The notes under the pieces: generated by a model | Seen by the model: only the letters and a program-made list of their open reading frames with translations | The model's database searches: none | What the model was told of the DNA's origin: nothing | Translations under genes and position numbers: made by a program | Assembly (NCBI GenBank): GCA_031844405.1 | Contig: JAUZVC010000001.1 | Span: 558,001-622,000, forward strand | Source of the DNA: Knoellia sp031844405 | Lineage (GTDB): Bacteria; Actinomycetota; Actinomycetes; Actinomycetales; Dermatophilaceae | Direction of reading: 5' to 3' | Length of the DNA: 64,000 nucleotides | Part shown: positions 24,246-33,582 of the stretch, piece by piece | Numbering within the stretch: the first letter of the stretch is position 1 | Layout of the letters: every line of letters begins with the position of its first letter

Positions 24246-25733
24246 ATGCCCGACTACGGCCTCGACCTCGAGTTCGGTGTCTTCCCCAGCCCCGACGCGG
24301 CACGCCACCACGAGGTGCTCGAGCTCGCCCAGCTCGCCGACGTCCTCGGCCTCGAGCACGTGAGCGTCCAGGACCACCCCTACCAGGCCGGGCACCTCGA
24401 CACGTGGACGCTCCTCTCGGCCGTCGGGGCGCGCACGAGCCAGGTCCGCCTCTCGACCAACGTCGCCAACCTGCCGCTGCGTCCGCCGGTCGTGCTCGCC
24501 AAGGCCGCCGCAACCCTCGACGTCCTCACCGGGGGCCGCGTCGAGCTCGGGCTCGGGGCCGGTGCGTTCTGGGACGCGATCGAGGCCGCCGGCGGCCCGC
24601 GGCGCACCCCGGGGGAGGCGGTCGACGCCCTCGTCGAGGCGATCGGAGTCCTGCGCGGCTTCTGGGCCGGGGAGACCGGCCGGCACGACGGCAAGCACTA
24701 CTCCACCCGCGGCCTGCGACCCGGTCCGCGACCGGCGCACGACATCCCGATCTGGGTCGGCGCACTCAAGCCGCGGATGCTTCGCGTCACCGGCCGGCTC
24801 GCCGACGGCTGGATCCCGAGCCTCGCCTACGCCCCACCCGAGGCCCTGCCCGGGATGAACGCCCGCATCGACGACGCGGCCCTCGCCGCCGGCCGCGCCC
24901 CGCAGGACGTCCGCCGGCTCTACAACGTCCACGGCCGGTTCGGCACCGGCTCGGGACTGCTCCAGGGCACCCCGAAGGACTGGGCCGAGCAGCTCACGGA
25001 CCTCGCCGTCGGCATCGGGATGAGCACCTTCATCCTCGCCACCGACGACCCCGACACCCTGCGGCGCTTCGCCGAGGAGGTGGCGCCGCTGACCCGCGAG
25101 CTCGTCGCGGCCGAGCGCGAGGGCGGTGGGCGCGCGACGCCCGAGACCACACCACCGTCCGCAACCCATGATCCCGGTCAAGCCGCGTCCACCGAAACCG
25201 TTGCGACACAATCGCCCTCGCGCTTCACGGCCCAGCAGCTCGCCATCCCCGCGCACCTCGTCGAGGTCCACGACTACCTGCGCGCCGAGCTCGACCAGGT
25301 GCGCGACATCGTCCGCCAGGTCCGCGAGGGCCACACGAAGGTCGGCTCGGCGCGGTCGGCGATCAACACGATGACGATGCGGCAGAACAACTGGACCCTC
25401 GGCGCCTACTGCGAGTCCTACTGCCGCATCGTCACCGGCCACCACACCAACGAGGACCGCGGCATGTTCCCCCACCTGCTGCGTGCGGACCCCGCGCTCG
25501 AGCCCGTGGTCGACCGGCTGCACGGCGAGCACGAGGTCATCGCCGACCTGCTCGACGGTCTCGACCGCGCACTCGTCGCGCTCGTCGCCGACCCGGGTGA
25601 CGGCAGCGAGGGGCACCGCACCCTCGACGGGCTCTCCGACGCCGTCGACGAGCTCACCGAGCAGCTGCTCGCCCACCTGTCCTACGAGGAGGAGGCGCTG
25701 CATGACGCTCTCGCCACCCACGGCTTCGGCTGA
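24246..25733 (+). CDS. Luciferase-like monooxygenase fused to a hemerythrin domain
   Basis: A 495-residue fusion. Residues 1-300 form an LLM-class flavin- or F420-dependent oxidoreductase barrel (EFGVFPSPDAARHHEVLELA, VRLSTNVANLPLRPPVVLAK, GGRVELGLGAG). After a Thr/Ala/Glu linker of about 35 residues, 335-495 is a hemerythrin-type four-helix bundle with iron-ligand candidates in PAHLVEVHD, GHHTNEDRGMFPHL, LHGEHEVI and SYEEEALHD. The fusion suggests that oxygen or redox sensing at a di-iron site is linked to flavin chemistry. The next gene overlaps its end by 32 bases. Confidence 0.83.
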   Translation: MPDYGLDLEFGVFPSPDAARHHEVLELAQLADVLGLEHVSVQDHPYQAGHLDTWTLLSAVGARTSQVRLSTNVANLPLRPPVVLAKAAATLDVLTGGRVELGLGAGAFWDAIEAAGGPRRTPGEAVDALVEAIGVLRGFWAGETGRHDGKHYSTRGLRPGPRPAHDIPIWVGALKPRMLRVTGRLADGWIPSLAYAPPEALPGMNARIDDAALAAGRAPQDVRRLYNVHGRFGTGSGLLQGTPKDWAEQLTDLAVGIGMSTFILATDDPDTLRRFAEEVAPLTRELVAAEREGGGRATPETTPPSATHDPGQAASTETVATQSPSRFTAQQLAIPAHLVEVHDYLRAELDQVRDIVRQVREGHTKVGSARSAINTMTMRQNNWTLGAYCESYCRIVTGHHTNEDRGMFPHLLRADPALEPVVDRLHGEHEVIADLLDGLDRALVALVADPGDGSEGHRTLDGLSDAVDELTEQLLAHLSYEEEALHDALATHGFG

Positions 25734-26394
25734 GTCCGCCGACGTCCCCGGCATCCCGCTCGACGCCGTCGCCTTCTACCGAGAGCTCGAGACGTCCAAC
25801 TCGCGTGAGTGGTGGGCCGCCTCCAGGGACCGGTATGCCGTCAGCGTCCGTGAGCCCCTCGAGCACCTCGGCGACGTGCTCACCGAGGAGTTCGGCGAGC
25901 CCAAGGTCTTCCGCCCGAACCGGGACGTGCGCTTCAGCAAGGACAAGCGCCCCTACAAGGACCACCAGGGACTCTTCGTGCCCACCTCGGCCCGGATGGG
26001 GTGGTACGTCCAGGTCGGTCCCGACGGCCTCCGGACCGCAGGTGGCTTCTATGCCTCGGCATCCGACCAGGTCGCGCGCTACCGCGCCAGCGTGCAGGAC
26101 GACATCGTCGGTGCCCGCCTCCAGCACATCGTGGACACGTTGTCCGACAACGGTTTCGACATCGGAGGCGACGTACTCGTGACGCGGCCACGCGGCATAC
26201 GGGAGGACGCCCCGCGACTCGAGCTGCTGCGGCACCGGACCCTCACTGCGTCGCGCGACCACGGCACGCCGGACTGGCTCGAGACCGAGGAGGTCTTCGA
26301 GCGCGTCCGGCAGGACTGGGCGGCGATGCGGCCGCTCGTCGAGTGGTGCGACCAGTACGTCGGGGCGAGCGAGAAGCCGGGACGCGGGCGATGA
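25702..26394 (+). CDS. DUF2461 (TIGR02453) family protein
   Basis: A 230-residue protein with the DUF2461 hallmarks: FYRELETSNSREWW, FRPNRDVRFSKDKRPYKDHQG and the GWYVQVGPDGLRTAGGFY stretch. The family is widespread with no known activity. The ATG at 25702 lies inside the end of the monooxygenase-hemerythrin gene and is backed by GAGGAGGAGG, so the two are translationally coupled; it overlaps the following gene by ATGA. Confidence 0.85.
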   Translation: MTLSPPTASAESADVPGIPLDAVAFYRELETSNSREWWAASRDRYAVSVREPLEHLGDVLTEEFGEPKVFRPNRDVRFSKDKRPYKDHQGLFVPTSARMGWYVQVGPDGLRTAGGFYASASDQVARYRASVQDDIVGARLQHIVDTLSDNGFDIGGDVLVTRPRGIREDAPRLELLRHRTLTASRDHGTPDWLETEEVFERVRQDWAAMRPLVEWCDQYVGASEKPGRGR

Positions 26395-26798
26395 GCCCCC
26401 GGAGCCGCCGCGCGCGGCCGGAGGACGTCGACGAGATCGCCGGCTCCCTGCCAGGGGCCGAGCTCGGGATCTCGTGGGGCGACCGCCCGACGTGGAAGGT
26501 GCGCGGCAGGGGGTTCCTGCTCTACCGGATGCCGCACAGGACGGCGGTCGACCCCGAGACGGGCGAGATGTGGGACGACCTCCTCGTCGTCTTCACCCCG
26601 GACATGGGCGCCAAGCAGGCACTCGTCGAGGCCGACAACCCGTTCTTCGACATCCCCCACTTCCGCAGCAACCCCGGCGTGCTCGTCCGACTGTCGCGTC
26701 TCGGTGAGATCGACCGCGACGAGCTCGAGGAGGTCATCATCGAGGCCTGGGCCGCCAGGGCCCCGACGAAGGTCGTCCGCGAGCACCTCGGCGACTGA
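26391..26798 (+). CDS. MmcQ/YjbR family protein
   Basis: A 135-residue protein of the DUF419 (MmcQ/YjbR) family: VDEIAGSLPGAELGISWGDRPTWKVRGRGFLLYR at the N-terminus and PHFRSNPGVLVRLSRLGEIDRDELEEVIIEAWAARAP at the C-terminus. The family has a DNA-binding-like fold of unknown role. It overlaps the DUF2461 gene by 4 bases and is the last gene of this three-gene operon. Confidence 0.83.
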   Translation: MSPRSRRARPEDVDEIAGSLPGAELGISWGDRPTWKVRGRGFLLYRMPHRTAVDPETGEMWDDLLVVFTPDMGAKQALVEADNPFFDIPHFRSNPGVLVRLSRLGEIDRDELEEVIIEAWAARAPTKVVREHLGD

Positions 26799-26823
26799 GC
26801 CACGGCGGGGCGTGGAGACGCCA

Positions 26824-26857
26824 CGAGGTGGGATGCGCCCGTGCGCATCCCACCTCG
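26824..26857. terminator. Perfect hairpin terminator between convergent genes
   Basis: CGAGGTGGGATGCGC and its exact complement enclose the 4-base loop CCGT. It ends the DUF2461/MmcQ operon and faces the MFS gene from the other side. Confidence 0.8.
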
Positions 26858-26874
26858 CGACGACCGGTCGACGG

Positions 26875-28482
26875 TCAGCCGACGTGCACCGGCTCCGGGC
26901 CGTCGGTGGCCAGCTCCTCGTGCTTGACGTCGAGGAAGATCCAGATGACCGCGGAGGCCGCGAGCATGAGGAGCGACCCCACGAGGAACGCCTGCGTCGA
27001 GCCCTCGGTGAAGACCTGGAGACGGGCGACCGCCTCCATGGCCTGCATCTGCTCGGGCGACGGCGTCGCGCCACCCGCCGCCGCGGCGGCCGCCCCGGCA
27101 CTGGCGAGCTCCGCGCCGCGGTCGGTGAAGGTCTGGGTCGCCACGGTCGCCAGGACCGCGAGGCCGAGTGCGCCGCCCACCTGCTGCGCGGTGTTGAGTA
27201 CGCCCGACCCGATGCCGGACTCCTCCGCGCGCAGGTGGTGGACCGCGGTGAGCGTGACGGGGACGAACGTGAGGCCCATGCCGAACGCCATCATGATGAC
27301 GAAGGGCAGGATGTCGGAGACGTAGGAGCCCGTCACGCCCTGGACCGGGAACGACGTGTCGTAGGGGAGCGTCGAGAAGCCGTAGAGCGCGCCCGCCGCG
27401 ATGAGGGTGCCCGTGCCCGAGATGACGCGCGGGTTGACCCGGCTGAGCAGGTTGGACGCGAGCCCGGCGCCGACGACGATGCCGATGGTGAAGGGCAGGA
27501 ACGCCACGCCCGCCTTGAGGGGGCTGTAGCCCATGACGTTCTGGATGTACTGGCTGAGGAAGTAGAACATCGCGAACATCGCGGCCGGCGCGAAGAACAT
27601 GGCGACGAAGCTGGCCGCACGGGTCCGGCTGGTGAAGATCCGGAAGGGCAGCAACGGGTGCGCCACCCGGCGCTCGATGAGCGCGAAGACGACGAGCATC
27701 GCGACACCGGCGGCCAGGCTGGCGAGGGTCAGGCCGTCGGTCCACCCCTCGGTGCCGGCGCGGGACAGGCCGTAGACCACGCCGAGCAGGCCCAGGGTGC
27801 CGGTGAGGGCGCCGGGCAGGTCGAGCTCACCGGGGTGCGACTCGGACTCGTTGAGGAAGCGCGGGGCGAGCGCCGCCGCGGCCAGCCCGATCGGGAAGTT
27901 GATGAGGAAGGTGAGGCGCCAGCCGTCGATCGCCGTCCCGAAGAGCTCGGGCGAGGTGCCGGTGAGCCAGCCGCCGAGGATGAGGCCGACGGCCGCACCG
28001 GCGCCGGACATCGCGGCATACACCGCGAAGGCACGGTTGCGTGCGGGCCCGGCCGGGAAGGTCGTCGTGATGAGCGCGAGCGCTGCGGGGGAGGCGAGGG
28101 CCGCGCCGAGGCCCTGGAGGCCACGGGAGGCGAGCAGCATCGGCTCGCCCGTCGCGAAGCCGCCGAGCAGCGAGGCCACCCCGAAGATCACGAGGCCGGC
28201 CATGAAGACGCGGCGACGACCGTAGAGGTCGCCCAGCCGTCCACCGAGGAGCAGCAGGCTGCCGAACGCCAGCGCGTAGCCGGTGACGACCCAGGTGAGG
28301 TTGGCCTGGCTGATCTCGAGGTCGGCCTGGATGTAGGGGAGGGCGATGTTGGCGATGGTCCCGTCGAGGACGATCATGAGCTGGGCGACGGAGATGAGCA
28401 CGAGGGCCCACGTGAGGTTGAGCTCGCGCGGCTGCCTCGCGACGTCGGCCGCGGGTTCGTCGAGGGGTCGTACGTCGGTCAT
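26875..28482 (-). CDS. MFS drug efflux transporter, DHA2 (EmrB/QacA) family
   Basis: A 535-residue, 14-helix transporter. It has motif A GGRLGDLYGRRRVF between helices 2 and 3, the antiporter motif GAAVGLILGGWL in helix 5, and LVLISVAQLMIVLDGTIANIALP in helix 1 with the conserved Asp. Its ATG overlaps the stop of the TetR gene by 4 bases, so repressor and pump are one operon, as in many multidrug systems. Probable proton-driven export of toxic compounds. Confidence 0.87.
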   Translation of the reverse strand: MTDVRPLDEPAADVARQPRELNLTWALVLISVAQLMIVLDGTIANIALPYIQADLEISQANLTWVVTGYALAFGSLLLLGGRLGDLYGRRRVFMAGLVIFGVASLLGGFATGEPMLLASRGLQGLGAALASPAALALITTTFPAGPARNRAFAVYAAMSGAGAAVGLILGGWLTGTSPELFGTAIDGWRLTFLINFPIGLAAAALAPRFLNESESHPGELDLPGALTGTLGLLGVVYGLSRAGTEGWTDGLTLASLAAGVAMLVVFALIERRVAHPLLPFRIFTSRTRAASFVAMFFAPAAMFAMFYFLSQYIQNVMGYSPLKAGVAFLPFTIGIVVGAGLASNLLSRVNPRVISGTGTLIAAGALYGFSTLPYDTSFPVQGVTGSYVSDILPFVIMMAFGMGLTFVPVTLTAVHHLRAEESGIGSGVLNTAQQVGGALGLAVLATVATQTFTDRGAELASAGAAAAAAGGATPSPEQMQAMEAVARLQVFTEGSTQAFLVGSLLMLAASAVIWIFLDVKHEELATDGPEPVHVG

Positions 28483-29099
28483 GCGAGGTCCTTGTCCTGG
28501 GGCTGGTCTGACGTGTGGGGGGCGTGACAGGCCGGGAGGACGACCTGGTCGATGAGCGCGGCGATGACCGCCTTGCTGGGGGGCTCGCCGAGCAGGTGGG
28601 TGCGGTGGAGCACCATCCCGGCCAGGGCGGGGGCGATGAGGTCGAGGTCGACGTCCGGCGAGATCTCGCCGCGCTCGCGGGCCCGCTCGAACACGGCGCG
28701 ACCCGCCGCGACCTTGGGCCCGACGAAGTCGCGCCGGAAGGCGGTCGCGAACTCGGGGTCGATGTTGACCGCGGTGATGACGGACGCGAGGACGCTCATG
28801 GCCCTCGTGTCGGTGACGCCGCCCGTGCCGCAGTGCATCTGGAGGAGGTCCTCGCGCAGGCTCCCGGTGTCGGGCGTCGACGTCGGGCCCTTCTGGGCGA
28901 GCACGGCATCGATGACCAGCGCCGACTTGCTGCTCCACCGGCGGTAGAGCGTCGCCTTGGACGCCTTGGCGGCGGCGGCCACCGCATCCATGGTGAGACG
29001 GTCGTAGCCCACCTCTGCGAGGACGTCGAGCGTCGCCTGCAGGATCTCCTGCTCGCGGTCGCCCTCGACTCGGGGGCGGGCCTGCGACTCGGGGGTCAT
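28479..29099 (-). CDS. TetR-family repressor of the adjacent efflux pump
   Basis: A 206-residue TetR regulator: DREQEILQATLDVLAEVGYDRLTMDAVAAAAKASKATLYRRWSSK is the DNA-binding domain, followed by a C-terminal TetR_C_16-like ligand domain. The ATG at 29099 is preferred over an upstream in-frame ATG because the latter would lie inside the operator; GAGAGGA precedes it. It overlaps the MFS gene by ATGA and a matching operator sits at its promoter. Confidence 0.85.
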   Translation of the reverse strand: MTPESQARPRVEGDREQEILQATLDVLAEVGYDRLTMDAVAAAAKASKATLYRRWSSKSALVIDAVLAQKGPTSTPDTGSLREDLLQMHCGTGGVTDTRAMSVLASVITAVNIDPEFATAFRRDFVGPKVAAGRAVFERARERGEISPDVDLDLIAPALAGMVLHRTHLLGEPPSKAVIAALIDQVVLPACHAPHTSDQPQDKDLA

Positions 29100-29131
29100 G
29101 GGTGAGCGTGTCCTCTCTCTGCGGGGGCGAT

Positions 29132-29175
29132 GAAACGAAACCGTTCCGTACGATAGAACGAAACGGTTTCGTTTC
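29132..29175. promoter_or_regulatory. TetR operator flanking the tetR -10 box
   Basis: GAAACGAAACCGTT (29132-29145) and its exact complement (29162-29175) flank a minus-strand TATCGT -10 candidate at 29150-29155. The right arm also contains a near-palindrome ACGAAACGGTTTCGT. Repressor binding here would block tetR-MFS transcription. Confidence 0.7.
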
Positions 29176-29216
29176 GCAAGGGGCCGGTGGAGGATGCGGC
29201 GCACGCGCGGTGGGAC

Positions 29217-29259
29217 CGCAGCGGATCCGCAGCGACTTCGCAGCGCCCGCGTCCACGGT
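29217..29259 (+). promoter_or_regulatory. SARP box A: three 11-bp-phased CGCAGCG repeats
   Basis: CGCAGCG at 29217-29223, 29228-29234 and 29239-29245. An 8-base gap leads to a CACGGT -10 candidate (29254-29259), which ends 7 bases before the ATG of the nuclease gene. Spacing matches known SARP activator sites. Confidence 0.65.
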
Positions 29260-29266
29260 GTCCTCC

Positions 29267-30196
29267 ATGAACGAGAACACCCGCAACGACCTGCCTCCCG
29301 CTCCCCTCCTCAGCCGCCGGTCGGTGGCCCGGCTCGGGCTCGCCCTCGGCGCCGGTGCCGCCACCTCCGTCGCTGCCGCGGGCTCGGCCTCGGCCTCCAG
29401 CTCGACCTTCCGCGTGGGACACCTCAACATCCTCAGCAGCCTCAGCCACGCCGACTTCATGCACGACCTCAACCTCATCGCCGGGCACTGCCACCTCCTC
29501 GGCCTCAACGAGGTGCAGTTCCGCCGCGACGCGCTGCGGACCTGGGCCGACGAGAACGGCTGGCACCTCTACATGCCGAGCGGCACCTGGCCGGGCGCCG
29601 AGCCACTCCTCGCCCGCACGTCGATGTTCGACGTCACCACGCCCGGCGGTGACCGTGGCTCGATCTTCGTGTGCGACACCGGTGGCAGCGCCGACCCGCC
29701 GCCGCCGCGCTACATCACGTGGATCAGCTGGACGCACAAGCCGAGCGGCCGGCGCGTGCAACACATCAACAGCCACCTCAACGCGCACATCGACGACAAC
29801 GGACAGCCCTACAACCTGCCGCGCACGGACGACGCCGAGAAGCACATCCGGATGATCCGCGACCTCGCCGTGAACCGGTCGGACAACGGTCAGGTCGTCG
29901 TCAGCGGCGACTTCAACGTCGACTACCAGGACGACAAGCGCGTGCAGTACTCCCGCTTCCCCTACACCGTCCTCGAGGAGCGGCAGGCCGCCGGTGCCAT
30001 CCCGGGCCTGCGGTCCGGCTACTCGCAGATGGGCGTCACCAACCAGGCGACGCACGGGAGCCGCCGCATCGACTACATCTACGAGTGGGTGCGCGTGCCG
30101 TCCGCCCGACTCATGCACATGACGAACCACTACGTCGTCGACGGCACCCGCTCCGACCACAACGGGGTGGTGGCCGCCTTCTCGATCACGCACTGA
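29267..30196 (+). CDS. Exported endonuclease/exonuclease/phosphatase-fold protein
   Basis: A 309-residue DNase I-like protein with a Tat-type signal (LSRRSVARLGLALGAG, cleavage near SASA-SS). Catalytic motifs are visible in order: LNEVQF (Glu), NSHLN, GDFNVDY, and SDHNGV at the C-terminus. The mature protein is probably a secreted nuclease or phosphodiesterase. Its promoter carries three CGCAGCG repeats at 11-bp spacing, and the predicted -10 ends 7 bases before the ATG, so the mRNA may be leaderless. An AfsR-type regulator gene follows. Confidence 0.82.
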   Translation: MNENTRNDLPPAPLLSRRSVARLGLALGAGAATSVAAAGSASASSSTFRVGHLNILSSLSHADFMHDLNLIAGHCHLLGLNEVQFRRDALRTWADENGWHLYMPSGTWPGAEPLLARTSMFDVTTPGGDRGSIFVCDTGGSADPPPPRYITWISWTHKPSGRRVQHINSHLNAHIDDNGQPYNLPRTDDAEKHIRMIRDLAVNRSDNGQVVVSGDFNVDYQDDKRVQYSRFPYTVLEERQAAGAIPGLRSGYSQMGVTNQATHGSRRIDYIYEWVRVPSARLMHMTNHYVVDGTRSDHNGVVAAFSITH

Positions 30197-30225
30197 CCCC
30201 CCCGCTCGGGCCACACCGCACCCCT

Positions 30226-30259
30226 CATCAGGGGGAGTCCTCCCCGGCTCCTCCTGATG
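30226..30259. promoter_or_regulatory. Imperfect dyad upstream of the SARP gene
   Basis: CATCAGGGGGAG and CTCCTCCTGATG form a 12-bp dyad with one mismatch. It follows the nuclease gene and reaches the -35 region of the regulator gene, so it could be either a terminator or an autoregulatory site. Confidence 0.4.
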
Positions 30260-30280
30260 ACAGGCATGCCCACCCTCGCC

Positions 30281-30286
30281 TAGCCT
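30281..30286 (+). promoter_or_regulatory. -10 box TAGCCT, leaderless start of the SARP gene
   Basis: TAGCCT is followed by CGCCGT and the GTG at 30293. An ATGACA -35 candidate at 30257-30262 lies 18 bases upstream. Confidence 0.5.
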
Positions 30287-30292
30287 CGCCGT

Positions 30293-33200
30293 GTGGTCAG
30301 TCGTCCGGTCCAGGACTCCTCCACGCCCGGTCCGGACGGGACCTCGGCGACGGAGCTGAGCGCGTGCGTGCTCGGCACGGTCAGGCTGGTCCGCGGCGCG
30401 GACGACGTCCCGCTGACCCCGTCGGAACGGGCTCTCGTGGCCGGTCTCGCCGTCGCCGACCACCGCGTCGTCACCGTCGACGCCCTGGCCGAGTGGATCT
30501 GGGGCGGTCGTCCGCACGCCTCACCGCGCAACCGCGTGCAGGCCGTCGTCTCCGGCATCCGGCGCAAGGTCGCGCCCGCGTCCGTCATCGTCACGCACGA
30601 GGCCGGCTACCGCCTCGCCGACTCCGTGTGGACCGACCTCGGGCACCGTGCGGCCCTCACCCGCAGGGCCGCGACCCTCGACATCGCGAGCGCCGAGAAG
30701 CACGGCCTCCTGCACGAGGCGGAGGCGCTCAACCTCGGGGCTGCGCTCGGAGGCGTCCCCGACAGCCCCGACGTCGAGTCCCGCCGGCGCCGGATCGACG
30801 AGGAGAGCCTCGAGGTCACCCTCGCCCGGATCGAGGCCGACCTCGAGACCGGCCACCTCGACGGCCTGGCGAGCGAGCTCGGCCACCTCAGCCAGCGCCA
30901 CCCCTTCCACGAGCAGGTCCACGCCCTCCTCATGCGCACGCTCGTCCGGGTCGGGCGCCAGGCCGAGGCCCTCAGCGTCTACCGCGAGGTCCACGCCCGG
31001 CTCGACGAGGAGCTCGGGGTGCGCCCGGGTCCGATCCTCGTCGCCGCGCACCAGGAGGTGCTCACCTTCGACGAGGCGCTGCCGGCGGCGTCGAGGTCGC
31101 ACCCGGCCGCTGACGAGGCGCCGACCGACCCACCCCGCGACGGCGTCCCGGTCGCCGAAGCGCGCGACACCCCCGGCGACCCCGCCGTTCGGGGAGCCGC
31201 GACCCGAGGGGCGGCACGGGGCGGTCACTCCCCGGGGCGGCACACCCCCGCCGAACCCATCCCGCTCCGCCAGATCCCCGCCCCCCGCACGGCTCCCCGC
31301 AGCGTCGCCCACCTCGTCGGCCGTGAGGCCGAGCTCGAGCGCCTCGTTGCAGCGGCCACCCAGCCCTCGAGCACCGCGCCCGTCGTCGCCGTCACCGGCC
31401 TCGGCGGCATGGGCAAGACGACCCTCGCGGTCGAGGCGGCACACCGGCTGCGCGACGATTTCCCCGACGGCACCCTCTACCTCCACCTGGCCAGCGAGAC
31501 CGGGCGAGCGGGGGTGTCGAGCATCCTCGCCCACTTCCTCCAGCTCCTCGGCGTGCCCGCCGACGTGCTGCCGGCAGGCCACGACGCCCGCGTGGCGATG
31601 TACCGCTCGATCCTCGACACCAAGCGGCTCCTCGTCGTCCTCGACGACATCGGCGCCGGGGTCGACGTCGGCGACCTCCTGCCGACGCGCGCGCCCTCCG
31701 CGGCCATCCTCACGAGCCGGCAGCCGCTCACCGAGTGCGAGCCCACGCTGCGGATCGTCGTCACCGCCCTCACCGACGCCGAGAGCGCCCGGCTCCTCGG
31801 CGGGCTCGTCGGCGACACCCGCGTCGACGCCGAGGCCGACGGCCTGCGCCAGCTCGCCCAGGCCTGCCTCGGCCTGCCGCTGCTCCTGCGCATCACGGCG
31901 CAACGGGTCGCCTCGCGTCCCGACCTCTCGCTGCGCCGGGCCGCGTCGTCCCTGAGCAGCGAGATCCGCGGCCAGTCCGACGGCGAGCAGTCCGACCGCG
32001 CGATCATCGCCGGCCTCGGCCTCGCCGAGGCTCCTCTCGGGGAGGGCGCCCGCGAGGTGCTGTCCCGCTTCGCCGGGCTGCCGTTCCGCGCTGCCAGCCG
32101 CTGGCTCCTCGCATCGCTCGTCGACGACGGGCACGACGGTGACGCCGCCGTCGACGAGCTCCACGCGGCATACCTGCTCGAGACCGAGTCGCGAGAAGGC
32201 CTCTCGACGCAGTTCGTCCTCCACGACCTCGTGCGCCTGTATGCCGTGCAGTCCGCCTCGTCCGCCGACGTCGCCGAGGACCTCGGCAGGGTCGCGCGCA
32301 CCCTCCTCGAGACCGCGCTCCCGCACGCGCAGGCCTACCCTGTTCGGTTCCTGCCCCTGCCCCCGTGTCCCGAGGGTGGGCGGCTGCCCCGGATCGACGG
32401 GGTGCTGGAGGCCGAGGAGGCGCTGGCCTTCATGCGCACCGAGCAGGACACGTTCGTCCTCTGCGCCCGCGAGGTCGCGGCGAGCGACCCGTCGACCGCG
32501 TGGCGCCTGCTCGTGATCCTCGGCCAGCACGCCCAGAACGGGCTCGAGCTCGAGCGCTGGTGCACCGAGGCTGACGCCGTGCGGACGCACCTCGACCGGG
32601 ACGCCGTCGACGACCGCCGGGGCCTCGCGCACCTCGACCTCGTCGAGGCCCACCTGCGCCACGAGTCCGCCTCGTCCCGCGTCGCCGCCGGACTCGCCAG
32701 CCGCGCCCGGCGCACCATGCTGCTCGACGGTGACGTCGCCGGTGCGATCGTCGCCGCGGTCGTCCTCGGTCGGGCCCACCGGGCCAACGGCGAGCGGGCC
32801 GCCGCGGAGGAGGCGCTCGAGTGGGCGACGCGCTCGAGCGACGACGCGGTCGACCCGGTGGTGCGGGCCTACGTCGCCCTCGGCTGGGGAAGCCTCCTCG
32901 ACGACTACGACGTCCTCGAACCCGGTCGCGAGCAGCTGCGCGAGGCCACCCGTCTCTTCGAGGGCGTCGAGGACTGGTCCGGCTCGGCGACCGCGCTCTT
33001 CGCCCTCGCCCGCGTGCACCGCCGGCTGCGCGAGTTCTCGGCCGGGCTCCCGCTCTGCGACCGGGCGATGGAGCTCTTCTCCCGGCTCGGCGACGCCAAC
33101 GGGCTCACCGCCGTCCTCGACACGCGGTCCGACATCCTCGTCCAGATGGGTGAGCCGCTCACGGCGCTGCCCGGAGCCGAGCAGGCGGTCGAGCAGGCCG

Positions 33201-33580
33201 CGGTCCGCCACGACGACTTCATGCTCCACCGCGCGCAGCGGACCCTCGGCCGGGCGCACGCAGCCCTGGGCCGGCTCGCCGAGAGCGAGTCCGTGCTGCG
33301 CGACAGCATCGCCGGGTTCGAGCGTCTCGACCGCCCGCTCAGCCGGGCCGCGAGCCTGCGCGACCTCGGCCACGTCCTCCAGCTCCAGGACCGGATCCCG
33401 GAGGCCGTCGAGGTCTTCGAGTCCGAGCGCGACTGCCTCGTCCGGCACGGGCTGACCGACAACGCCGAGCTCGAGGAGATCCTCGACCGGCTCGGCGCCG
33501 TGCTGCGCTCCCGCTCGGGTGGGCGCCTCGCCCGGGGAGCGGGTGGACCCGGCGGCCGCAGCGGCCACGGGGTGGCCTGA
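30293..33580 (+). CDS. AfsR/SARP-family regulator with NB-ARC and TPR domains
   Basis: A 1095-residue regulator. Residues about 25-110 are the OmpR-type winged helix, 115-270 the bacterial transcriptional activator domain (ending EVHARLDEELGVRPGP), then a proline-rich linker, an NB-ARC ATPase with Walker A GLGGMGKTT near 369-377 and RLLVVLDDIG, and a C-terminal TPR array. This is the AfsR architecture. Genes before, after and beyond it carry three direct repeats at 11-bp spacing, the known SARP site pattern, so it probably activates three exported hydrolases. Confidence 0.88.
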   Translation: MVSRPVQDSSTPGPDGTSATELSACVLGTVRLVRGADDVPLTPSERALVAGLAVADHRVVTVDALAEWIWGGRPHASPRNRVQAVVSGIRRKVAPASVIVTHEAGYRLADSVWTDLGHRAALTRRAATLDIASAEKHGLLHEAEALNLGAALGGVPDSPDVESRRRRIDEESLEVTLARIEADLETGHLDGLASELGHLSQRHPFHEQVHALLMRTLVRVGRQAEALSVYREVHARLDEELGVRPGPILVAAHQEVLTFDEALPAASRSHPAADEAPTDPPRDGVPVAEARDTPGDPAVRGAATRGAARGGHSPGRHTPAEPIPLRQIPAPRTAPRSVAHLVGREAELERLVAAATQPSSTAPVVAVTGLGGMGKTTLAVEAAHRLRDDFPDGTLYLHLASETGRAGVSSILAHFLQLLGVPADVLPAGHDARVAMYRSILDTKRLLVVLDDIGAGVDVGDLLPTRAPSAAILTSRQPLTECEPTLRIVVTALTDAESARLLGGLVGDTRVDAEADGLRQLAQACLGLPLLLRITAQRVASRPDLSLRRAASSLSSEIRGQSDGEQSDRAIIAGLGLAEAPLGEGAREVLSRFAGLPFRAASRWLLASLVDDGHDGDAAVDELHAAYLLETESREGLSTQFVLHDLVRLYAVQSASSADVAEDLGRVARTLLETALPHAQAYPVRFLPLPPCPEGGRLPRIDGVLEAEEALAFMRTEQDTFVLCAREVAASDPSTAWRLLVILGQHAQNGLELERWCTEADAVRTHLDRDAVDDRRGLAHLDLVEAHLRHESASSRVAAGLASRARRTMLLDGDVAGAIVAAVVLGRAHRANGERAAAEEALEWATRSSDDAVDPVVRAYVALGWGSLLDDYDVLEPGREQLREATRLFEGVEDWSGSATALFALARVHRRLREFSAGLPLCDRAMELFSRLGDANGLTAVLDTRSDILVQMGEPLTALPGAEQAVEQAAVRHDDFMLHRAQRTLGRAHAALGRLAESESVLRDSIAGFERLDRPLSRAASLRDLGHVLQLQDRIPEAVEVFESERDCLVRHGLTDNAELEEILDRLGAVLRSRSGGRLARGAGGPGGRSGHGVA

Positions 33581-33582
33581 AC

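Noticed and set aside
26704..28527. A 607-residue plus-strand open frame opposite the MFS transporter gene
   Set aside because: It is Arg/Gly/Glu-rich low-complexity sequence, lies antisense to an unambiguous 14-helix transporter, and reflects the GC-rich codon pattern rather than a real gene.
29102..29266. An upstream start for the exported nuclease at 29102
   Set aside because: It would read through the TetR operator and the SARP box and bury the Tat signal far from the N-terminus.
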